From NCBI RefSeq assembly GCF_030463565.1, contig NC_134646.1:43581240-43645239 (forward strand): a DNA stretch of 64,000 nt, read 5' to 3'. This stretch comes from Pelecanus crispus (taxonomy: Eukaryota; Chordata; Aves; Pelecaniformes; Pelecanidae). Under the pieces are notes generated by a model that did not search any database, was not told the DNA's origin, and worked only from the letters and a program-made list of their open reading frames with translations. Position numbers and translations under genes: made by a program. Every line of letters starts with the position of its first letter. The stretch's first letter is position 1. This document shows positions 50,101 through 62,100 of this stretch, in pieces.

Positions 50101-53100
50101 TATGTGCTAGACAACTGTTTACTGATAAGCAAGTTCTTTTTATTATTAAGTCCAGCATTGAGGTACATGCTTACTTTACTAACATGAGCAATATCACTGA
50201 CAATAACGGTATTGTCAGTAGGCTCAAGGTTGTGAATGTTTGATGTTATGTAATTACATCTTACATATATGCAAACCAGGTTCGTTGATGCATGTCACTG
50301 GATGTAAGATGAGATTGTTACAGTTATGCAGTGGAACCATCACCACGTGACAAATGCACACATTAATAGAACCTCATTCCATCCTTTTCCCTAGCAAATC
50401 TGCCCCTACATACACCATTCACACCTCTAAATAAACAGCATGCACTTTCCACAAGTTTTACTGACTACACTGGGGCAAAGCAACTGAGAATCTGACTCTC
50501 ATTTTAATGTGATTCAGCTTCTTGTAATTTTCTCAGACATCACACATGGATTCTACCCTTTCCACATAGTAATTAAATGCTCCCAGTTTTATTTCAGCTA
50601 AACCTTTAGTGTCATAAAGATACATGGGTTGATAGAGCTTGTAGGCTTTTGCTTTGTATGTTTTAAAGCAAAGGTAACAAATACCATATAAATGGCATTT
50701 GCCAAGCCATATCAATGCTTATCTCTAAACCCCATTTTTTCTGAATATAGGCAATACACATATAACACATAGAATGTAAATACTTACATAAAAAATATGG
50801 CAGGCAACTTATCCATCTCATGTAATTTATCAACAAAGTTTGCAAAATGCTTCCACTTTTCCTGTTCTGAGCAATCCACAGGTTTTGGCTTAAGGTGCTC
50901 CAGTAGCTCATTCACCTGACCAAAGTAGTATTATTGTGGAGATTTTAATGGCAGAAACTTCTGGCTAGAGGCTAACAAATATGAAGACTCCATTTTCCTG
51001 TGTCAACTTCTATCAGCTCAATTTTTTTAAATCATTCAGAACTGCAATAGCCACATATAGTTTACAGACTAAAAGGTCTGCAAATTATCAACCGACTTTG
51101 GTAAGAGCTCAGAATGCAAATTGTTGTAGCATTCATGGCTACCATCACCATGCAAATAAGTAAGTATCACTAACATACTGATTATGATATATTTTTGCAT
51201 GTAAGTGTCATATTTCAAGTAATTCATTTTTTTCCCCAGATATTCTTTATTTTTCCTTGTTGCTGATTCACCACCTCCTCATATTCCTTTTTATGATATA
51301 GGAATAGACAGCCTCCAATCAAGGACTTGCTTTTCTGCTCATTGCTTTAATTTCTACCTTTTACATGGAAATATACATACTGTCTGTAGTTACACAGAAG
51401 GTTTCAAATGAGCAGCAAAAAGAGGTAGACTAAAAAAGCAGAGCAGTGGTACAATATTCCCACTAACTGTAGGAGGTATCTAAAGGAATAAGGAATTGAA
51501 ATCTCACAGCAGTATCAGAAGTCTGATTCCCAGAGAAGCTTGTGAAAGTATCACCTTGAAAATGCTTATGGAAATGCCACACATATTAGTGCTTATCTTC
51601 CAAGCACAGCAGCAGTTAAACCTAATAAATAATAATTACAGGAAGATAAACTCCCATAATTATATTATTACATATAATTATCATTATTTTAAAGCTGTAC
51701 ACAATCTTAAGAAAGCACCCTGTAACAACTGTTACCTTCTGTCTTTGGCCAAGCTCAATCCATTTGCTTAGTTCTTTCTTCAGTTCCTGTTCATATTTCC
51801 TCACATCTGCCTTTTTTATTACTACTTTATTCTTGAAAGAGACAAACTCCTCAGGATCTAGCTCCTGGAAAACAACATTAATATAAAACATTGCAGTACT
51901 TTTTTATCTATTTATTTTGATATATTCTGCCCGCAGCTGTGTATACACACCTGTGCCCTTTGCCACTTTTGCCAGACTTTTACCATTGTGTCATAAAGCT
52001 GGATGCTCTCTCGTGGAGACAGAGAAAGATCTGAAGGAATACCATAGGTCTCAATCTGCAAGGAGTTTAAGCAAAAGAAAAATAAAGGAATCATTTTGGT
52101 AGAATCCATGTTGCCTAAATGTAACAGTTACTAAACAATGTTCACACCAGTATTATGCTTACATGATTGACTGTTAATGCAGCACACGGATGAAAATGTT
52201 CAATGATAAAATCACTGCCCTTTAAAGAACACACATACTTTTCCAAATCATTGTATCTTTCTTCATACAAGACTGTGAAGAGACAAAAATGATGTCATGA
52301 TGCACTTGGTTGTTTTAAAAAGCAAGTACTTAATCCTGCAAGATTTGTTTTTATTTAAAATAAAAACCAAAACAAAATACATTTAAGTTCACACACCATG
52401 ATTAAACTTTTTGCATAAATAACACTAAAATTTATTTCTTAGTTACAAAATATTCTGATACACACCTAGTCTAACACGATATGATTTCTTTTGTTCTTGT
52501 ACTTTAGATTTCACTTTACATTTTCTTGTAAAGTTCTTTTCAGAGTTTGCAGAGCTTCCTTCTATTGTCTTCTCAGCATGTTGCCAATACCTTTTCACAG
52601 ATTGTAACCACCTACAGTGCAAGAATAAAATAAAAATAAGAGTTATAAAAAATATTTTAAGAAAATTGCTACAGCTATAATAGATGAATTACTACAATCT
52701 GCTCAGTTTCTCCTATAGAATTTCCACTCCCTCTCTCACCGTCTTCAGTGCAATTTTCTCCAGCTTATCCCGGGGTGCAAATAAAAAAGGTGAAATAGCA
52801 CCATTATATATATCTAAATAAGACTGACTGTCTTCTGATGGACAAGTGTGCTTATCAGGCTTTGGCAATTCAAATAGATGTAAAAGCCTCCTACATTCCT
52901 CTGTGCAGATCAATTATAGGGTCTGAAGAAATAGTAGTGCCTGTTCTCATTACAGAGTTAAGAGTTACAGTATTGTTTTGTGTCAGTTGGGGGAGTAAGG
53001 GTAGCACAACACATATAACAATACAACTCCAAATCAGTTGCCTCCCAATAGTGATTTACCTCTCTATCTAAAATAGCTTATATCCAATTTAAATATGCTC

Positions 53101-56100
53101 TTGTGAGCAAGAAAATTCCACACATACTCAGTTAGGTGCTCCGGGTTACTGACAGTAGCAGAGAGTGCCAAAAATGGACACCGAATTGTTACCAGAAGAT
53201 GCTCCCAAACCTCTGCTCCAATTTCACCACCAAGACAATGGACCTATATTTTTGGGGAAAAGGATTAAAAGAAAAGCAGAAGTGTTCCTTATCAAAGTGC
53301 AGCCATAACAGGAGTTGGTTTGCGTTTTGCAGAAATCAAAAGTTTGGCAAGATCAGTACCGAATAACTCTTATGTTATGGCAAATGACCATGAGATCCAA
53401 ATCAAATGTCTAGTAAATCCCTCTCCAGACTTCACTGGAGAGCAAATTAGTCTAAATTTCAATACTGCATTCGCTGCTTGTACCCTAGATACTCACTGGC
53501 ATCATTAGCAATTAATTCTGCATAAAAGAAAGAATACAGTAGGAATTTTAAATTTAGCAAGATTAATCATTGACTTTTTCCCTGGAAGGACTGACAAATA
53601 CCATATGATGTGAAATCTGTATGATCCCAGTCTGGAACGCTCTATTTGTGCCACTGAGACTACAGTGGTGGCTTTTATTTTTTCAGCTGACTGGCTTGAG
53701 AGAAATAAAGAAAGTTCCTGGTAGCTTTGACTGAACTGTATGTCCTCTTGAGGAGTAACAGAGTTTTAAGTTCTTTCATTGGAGTACATAAACACTATCA
53801 GTGGACAGAAAAAAGCAAGTCTGAAACAATAACTCTGAAAGTTGTTTTTTTACCAGCAATAATGTTTGTAACGAAAAATTGAGTCACCAACATTTTTCCT
53901 CAAGATTTTTTGTGTATTTGTTAGATTGGTTACTATTAAAAGATGCCTACCTCATCAAATATAACATATTGTATCTGTTTGGTCCATTTCTGGCAACGAG
54001 GAGACAGCATCAAGATTTCTAAACATTGTGGCACTGTCACTAGTATCTAAGAAGAAAGGTTTGTAAAGCATTACTTTCAAGTAAACCAACTAATCAACTA
54101 CAAGTAAATTCTACACTTAAAAAGCACTTAAAAATATATATGTATTTGATTTCAAGGTAAGAAAGAATGAATGAATGATTTGTCACTGCTGTCTTCAAGA
54201 AGGGCAAGAAAGAGGACCCAGGAAACTACAGGCTGGTCAGCCTCACCTTGATCCCTGGGAAGGTGATGGAGTAATTAATCCTGGAAATCATTTCCAAGCA
54301 CATGGAGAACAAGAAAATCATCAGGAGTATTCAGCATGAATTCACATGAGGGGAAGTCATGCTTGACCAACCTTGACCAACTTCTATGACGAAATGACTG
54401 TCTTGGTGGATGAGGGGAGAGCAGTGGATATTGCCTTCAGTAAGGTTTTCAACAACGCCTCCCATAAGATCCTCACAGACAAGCTGCTGAAGTATGGGCC
54501 AGATGAGCAGGTAGTGAGGTGGACTGAAAACTGGTTGGAAGGTTGGGCCCAGAGGTTGGTGATTAGTGGTACAAAGTCTAGCTGGAGGGCAGTAACTAGC
54601 AGTGTACCCCAGGGGTCAATAGTGGGTCTGATCCTGTTTAATATCTTCATTAATGATCTGGATAATGGGGAAAAGTGTACCCTCAGGAGGTTTGCTGATG
54701 ACACCAAACTGGGAGGAGTGGCTGATATGCCAGAGGGTCATGTTCCCATCCAGAAGGACCTAGACAGACTGGAGAAATGGGCTGACAGGAACCCCATGAA
54801 GTTCAACAGGGAGATGTGCAAAGCCCTGCACCTGGGGAGGAACAACCCCATGCACCAGTGTATGCTGGGGGCCATCCAGCTGGGAAGCAGCTCTGCAGAA
54901 AAGGACCTGAAGGTCCTGGTGCACACCAAGTTGAACAGGAGGCAACAATGTGCCCTTGTGGCAAAGAAGGCTAATGGTATCCTGGCCTGCATTAGGAGGA
55001 GTGTTGCCAACAAATCAAGGCAGGGGGTCCTTCCCCTCTACTCAGCACTGATGAGGCCACACCTGGAGTCCTGTGTCCAGTTCTGGGCTCCTCACTACAA
55101 CAAAGACCATCCTCGTGGCCTTCTATGATGGAGTGACTACATCAGTAGACAAGGGAAGAGCTACTGATGTATTCTGTCTGAACTTCTGTGATGCATCTAC
55201 TGTATGCTGGCAACCAAAGGATTTTAATGTTTGTTCTTTTAACCAGAGCAAGTAATCAACTGCATGTCCCCTAAGGATGAATAGGTAAGGTTGTATGCCA
55301 TAGACTGAAAGTTTCTGGTAAGCAGTACAGGTATGCTTAGATTTTTCCCGAACTTTGTATTCAGTAATGGCACAATTGTTATAATTAGAATTAACACTTT
55401 CAGAAGCCAGATGGACTACAGAAGTCATTAATATTATGTGTTAAAACACCCATAAAAATATACCTGACAATTCATGACATCATTGCGATAATCTCGCGTG
55501 AAGACTCCACACACTACCAATCCATCCGGAAGTTTCTTGGTGAATCGACTGTATATAGTTCCCACCACTTGGTTTACAAGGGCCTCAAATAAAGCAGATC
55601 ATTAACAAAACTAGAAAGTGTATGTCTAAAGGCATATGATATTCTGAGACATATAAAAGCATTCAATTTTGGCACCGATATTAATGTATTAGACTATAAT
55701 GTACTATGTAATGTACTATTAAGTCTAGACTGTCAACAATGTTATCTTTAAAAAGATATGGTACCTGATTTTCAATTATACTCAAATGCTTTCAAATAAA
55801 TTTAGTATTGTGTAAGGAGAGTTAGACATTATTATTTCTGTATTTTAATTATTTTCAAAGCAGTTAAAAATAGATCACATTCTACTGCATCTACAAGCAC
55901 TTTAGTCATCTCAAAATCCTGGGACTGCAGGTGTAACATGCATTTCTGCACTCAGACTGATATTAAAATGAAAAGATTATTTTGACGTCCAACCACAACA
56001 AAAATTATTTTACTTATAGAAAACTTATAGAGATTGTTATTAAATAACAGCACATGGATTCAATATCCAAAAATTATATTACTGAACATTAAAGTAAATT

Positions 56101-59100
56101 TTGGAAGAAATCAAAACATTGTGCCTCAGCACTTAAGTCAATTTTTAACTATTAGGATAGAACTCTCATTAAAAAATATCCCACTGCCTAGAGTTTCATA
56201 AATTTTCTCTTGAAGCATCTAATGGTGAACTCAATTAGAAAAAGACAACTTGACTTGCTCGGTCACTGTTCTGTTCTGATATTACTTTCACCATGTTGGT
56301 AGGCTTTTGGTACTCTCACCATTTATTTAACAAGCTACTTACAGCACTTTTGTACATATTAGTGTTTCTGACCTTAAATTAGCTATACAGATATTAATAG
56401 ACAACAACTCTACATGAGCTTAAATATTCTGAAGATTTTTTTGTAAACAGGCTGTTCGAATAAATGTAAACATAAAACAGAATTTAAGATTCCATTTCTA
56501 ATAAAAAAAAGTATCAACTAAATTTGTGTAACAAGTTACCCCAAACGGTTTCAGAATCACACTGTAGTCATACATACAGAACTTGTAGTAGGATGCAGCC
56601 TTACCTTTGTAGGAGCAACATACACAACTACTCCATCATTGCTCGTTTTCAGAACTTTTTCCATGCAATAGTATGATGCATACGTTTTTCCTGATGAAGT
56701 GGGAGCAACAATCACCGCAGACTCATTATTATCTACAGCATCAAGAAGTTCTCGCTAAGAGAAAAACAGTTACTTATGTCAAAATGTCTTGTTATGAAGT
56801 TCTTATTGAGTGAACCAGCTCTTTCTGTGAAAACCTCTCTTAGTTTTGCATGTAGACTTTATATACAGATTTTAGACAACAGAAAGTTAGAGTTAACCTA
56901 GTCATTTTATGACTGTATTCTTTTCTCTTAAATTGTTAGTGGAAAAAATGGAACTACAAATTATAACTTGTCTATTTCCATTATTTGGTCTGAGATACTG
57001 ATACCAGAAAATTCTGAGTCCATACCTGGACATTTTCAAATTAAAAAAACAAAACCAGTTAACCCAGCAGTGTATGATTTAGTTCAACAAACTTCATTGT
57101 TTTATACAAGGCAGTATTTTTTTCTTGCATTATAATAGTTACATCAATACTGTCCAATTTTCTCTTCTGTTCATAGCATACAATGTTTATTAATCTGTTT
57201 TCTTCCCTATTATCACCTTCCTCCATGCTCTCTCACCTTACATATGTCTATGAAAGGATGGCAGAAGGGGTACAGAAGAGGAAACAGAAATAGTACTAAC
57301 ACTATCTTTCTCTATCAGCACATATGCCAAGTTCCAAGCTGGTGTTCAAGCAAGTGACTGTTTTGCAGATACGGACATGTAAAGCAGCAAATTCAGCTGG
57401 CCTCCCCAGTTCAATAATAATAAAAAGAAAAATCCGAGTTAGACTTACTTTGCTTTAGACAGAAAAGTTATTTCTCAATTCATACTATGGGTAATTCTTT
57501 AGGGACAAATGAGCAGAGGATGAACATTCAAAGATTATCCAAATGGGGTGCTACCACCATCAAATATGATAATAAACAGGGAAATCCTATGGATTCAGCA
57601 GTTCTTATGTTGAACTTCTTGGGCCAAGCTCTCTGTAGAAAAGCTCTCAGTGTAGAAAGAACATGCAATACAGTCCAAAATGACCTACTGAATTTGTTAA
57701 ACTTGTTAAAAAATTAAATTTGTTAACACTATTTTTTACAATTAGTATAAGAACATTTATTTTTAAATAGGGGGAAAAAAATCAAAGATCATTTCCATTA
57801 ACTTTATGCAAAAAGTTTGTGTCTCATTACCTGCCATGTGTCTGGTATGAAATGTTGCACGCGGGGATCTGGATCATTTCTCTCTTCTCTGAGCAAGTAA
57901 TAATCCATGTATTGTAGTTGAAAGCGAGCTGGACCCTCTTCGATAGCATACTTGCTTACATTCTGATCATTACTTTCTCCTGTCTATAAGGTCAAATGAA
58001 AATTCAAGTTGGTTTGAAAGCTAGCAAGGGATTAAGACAATGGCACATCTTTTGCTCTGTGGAACTCTGCAAGCTTTGAAAAACATATGAAAGTGCAGGT
58101 GATTTTTAAATAATTTCTTGCAGAAATCTACACCATATAGCCCTATGTCTGGGTTATGCTTGTATCTCTTCAAAGTAGACTATGTTCCAAAAATAATATG
58201 TCTTCCATAGCTAGTGGTGGTGTTGGTTTTGCTGTCAGAAGAGCTAAGAAAACTGGCTTGCAGGCAAAGCTCAGACTCTTCAAGCTATTGCCTGCCAGAG
58301 CCTTCTCATCCTATATTTATGTCTCTCTTCTTCAGCCTGCCCTGACCCCTTGTACAACAAATCACAGCTGCAAAAGGAAATTCAACATAAAGACTAAGTG
58401 TGATCCCAAATTTTGTAAAGCATTGTATTTTTAAACAATGCCTTTATACCTTAAGACATACCAAATTTAATGTTCATGGACATGTCTGGTTACTACATCT
58501 GATCCTGAAAGCTGTACAGAAAAGTATTACATGTTACAACATACACCAGAAGATTATAAAATCACATAATAATTTAGGTTGTCAGGGATGGCTGGATGTC
58601 AATTAATCCAGCTCACTGCTAGAAGCAGGTGCAATTAGATCAGGTCACTCAGGGCTGTGTTTAGCCAAGTTTCTACTGTCTCCAAGGATGGAGATGTCAC
58701 AACTTCTTCAATTTCTTGAAAGAAATATTTTCAGTTATTCCTGAAAATTTCAGTTATTCCCAAAATTCCCCTAACTTTGCAAAAGTAATAATCAGAAACA
58801 AGCAGCTGCAAAAGCAAAAATAGGTCCAAAATGCACTGACTGATCTACAGCCCTTCTGAGCAAGACATTAAACTTGCCAACATATCCCTTCTATCACCAC
58901 AAACCTTTACAACTGACCTTTTTGAGATCCTCAGATCTTACAGTTCTACTTCCTGAAATGTAATATACTTTATTTGGGGCACCAAACACCCTTATAATAA
59001 CTATGTAGCCAAGAGCAAACAATGATCATACACCAGTTGAATTCACATAGAAAAAGAGACAAATAATTGCCGCTCTTCAAGGGATGAAAATTTTTAACAA

Positions 59101-62100
59101 AACAATCACTTACTCCCTCACCTCTTAGTCCTGATCCTCAAGGAAGGGTGATAAACAGTTTCCAGAAATAAGCTTCCCAAAATTCCTAACTCTACTGTGC
59201 CTAAAAAATGAGACACTGAAGTGATTGATACTGGTTTTACAGTTCACTGTAATCTTCCTTCCTTTTGCTATTGAATCCATATTCTGCAAGCTGTGAGTTA
59301 TATCCTCCCTCTTCTGCCTGAGATCCACTTTAGCATCCCCTCTCCCTAATAACATCCCATCTACACACAAAGGTATCAAACTGCTCTTAACATTAAATCA
59401 GCCAGTGGGCAGGTTGCTAACATGCAGAAAAGCATAAGGTCAATCCTTAGAGAAATTACTTCAGAGCCAAATTCAGTGTAGCTACTGGTGGTCTCAGCTG
59501 TGCTAGCAAGGACAAACAATTCAGTATCTGAAACTGTTTCCTTCAGAGGTGATCAGTAATGCCATAACAACAAACAGAATAGTTTTCATCCACTTCTGCA
59601 GTCTGAAAGATTTCCGTTTCTGAAGTAGCACATTTGGGCCTGTTAGAAAGCAGCTGCTCATAATGTAGCTTTTAACAGTTATTTTTAACATGCAGAGTTC
59701 AGCTATGTGATGAATTGAGCAGCAGGTACCTCTCAGAGATGTCTAAAGCCTCAGGCAGACATAACTAGAGCAAATTAATCTTGATGCATGTTTCAAAGGG
59801 TATCTTTGCAGCCATATAAATTCTATTTACTAAAGGGGAAGTGGCCTATTGCGCCAGCTAGCCCTCACATGAAGCAGAAAAATGTATCCATGGAACTAAA
59901 GAAGATTAGTATCTGAAGCAAGAATAGACAGTTCCAAATCTTATGGTACAATACAAAATAAATAAGCTCAATATAGGTCTTCTACACACTATTCAATGAC
60001 TAAGAAAACACTGTTGATATTCAGCTACAGATCCAGTTACAGTAGAATCATTACAGTCTATAAAGTTACCTGGCCAGATAGAGAGCATGCCAAATTCTCA
60101 AATCCAAGAAGTCTTAGATATCTGGTCAGCTTTTGTAGATGTGGTTTCTCCAAGAGGTCTTGATATTTTTCAAGGAGGATATGAATTCTCCTCATGACCT
60201 GAACAGCTTTGCTTAAATCTTTAGGTTTGTCACCTTTAAAAGAAAATCCTACAGTTATTTGAGAGCCGATTGTATCATTGGGAATCTTCTGACACTAGAT
60301 ATTTTTAGAACAGACCTTATCCATTCAACCACATTTATGACAATTTAAAAATGAATTTTATTTAAAGACAACTAGACAAAGACAACCCACAATCCTGTAA
60401 CCTCTGAAGGAGTGCCACTGAAGACCAAGCACCCAAATAATTCTGCTTTGGCATGCTCAGCTATAAAAGGGAGTCATATATCTGACATCTACATAATAAC
60501 TGAGCTCCCCCATTTCACCTTCCTGACCCACACATTTGTTACTCAATCTTATTGGCAACACATTTCACTCCAGTGTTTACAACTGTCCTCAGCTCGTTTA
60601 GAGCAGTGTGTGTTTAGACCCTCCTGACTGAGGGTATGGACTGAACAAGTTAATTGTGGTGAAATAGGAGGCCACTAACCATGGTAGCACAGATTTCTGT
60701 GCAAATCATCATCATCATTCAGACTGTGAGCTAACCACCTCAGCTAATTAAACTATCCACTGCAATATAGATACATTTTAGTGTGCAAGATACATAATCA
60801 TTAAAGATAGATACAATAAAATAAAATATTTATGTATGCAATGTTTACAAAGCAAAACAGGAAAACAGCTACAATCTAATTTCATTGGATGCTTTACAGC
60901 TGACTCAAAGGATCTTGAAATTGCGAAAAAAGGACCAGAGCCTGTTAATACTTAAACACACCTTTCAGTCTCCTGAAACAGGTTGTATTTACACATCTTT
61001 ATTCCAGCTGAGAATGTCCAGTCACTCACTCTCTTGGTGAAAGGGAGTGGAAGTTGAATACTGAACATTATATCATACCTTGCTCTCTGCAGTGTTCTTT
61101 CCACACTGCTAAACAGGCAGACAGTGCTGTCATTTCTACACTGAACTTCACAGATTTACTTTTAAGAGTCTTGAGAAACTTCTCCATTTTATTTATTCCA
61201 ACAGTCATATTTGCTTTTATTTCCTTTTCAGTTGGTATACACAAGGCTTTCCATTGCTCTTGTTCTTTCTTTTCTTCTTTAGTTTTTAGCCGCCTGTTGT
61301 TCTCCTCTGCAATTCTTTCTGCTTTACTTTTCTATCCAATAAAATGAAGATATTTAGAACGACCAATCACTGTGTGCAAGCATCATATAAAATAAGTTAA
61401 TCCATAAACTCAATCACAGCATGTACATTATAGGTTTCAATTATTCTGTGTGACGCATTGTGTTTCGGGAATTGTTTAAAATAGTACTTCATTCTCAAGG
61501 AGATAAAATTTCTGAATCCCAATATATGTTGCTTGAAAGAGCTTCCCTAAGCTTCATTTTAAGTCAGTATAAAGCTTCACAAGTAGTATAAGAAAGCACA
61601 AATGCAGAAAAATAAAATAGCAGATGTCTGAAAGTTAAATTTCAAGCTTTTATTTTATACATGGGTAATTGTAATTCTGATCATATTGAGATGCTTTTCA
61701 GTAAGTTAAATAAAATTAAGACTTCAACCTTACTTGAAGTTAACAAAGTTATTTTATATACAGACTTTTACAGGTTATTCAACAGGCTATAATCTGTAAT
61801 CCACAGTATAGTCTATTATACATATATTACTCAAATTACTATCTCTCAGTATTGTTCATGGGTATACAAGTACATGTGACACAGCCTGTGACGTCTGACA
61901 ATGTTCACATAGTTAGGATTAATTGCAATATCTACATGATCTTTCACAGAGAATGTTTCCAAATAGTATGGGGAAATAAATAACTGAATAATGTTTTTTC
62001 CAGTATTTCTCAATAGTTTCTTAAAGTAAAATTAAATTAATGAACTCCACTTTTCTTCACTCCACATGATAATACTGTCCATGAGTCAAAACCTATCAGT

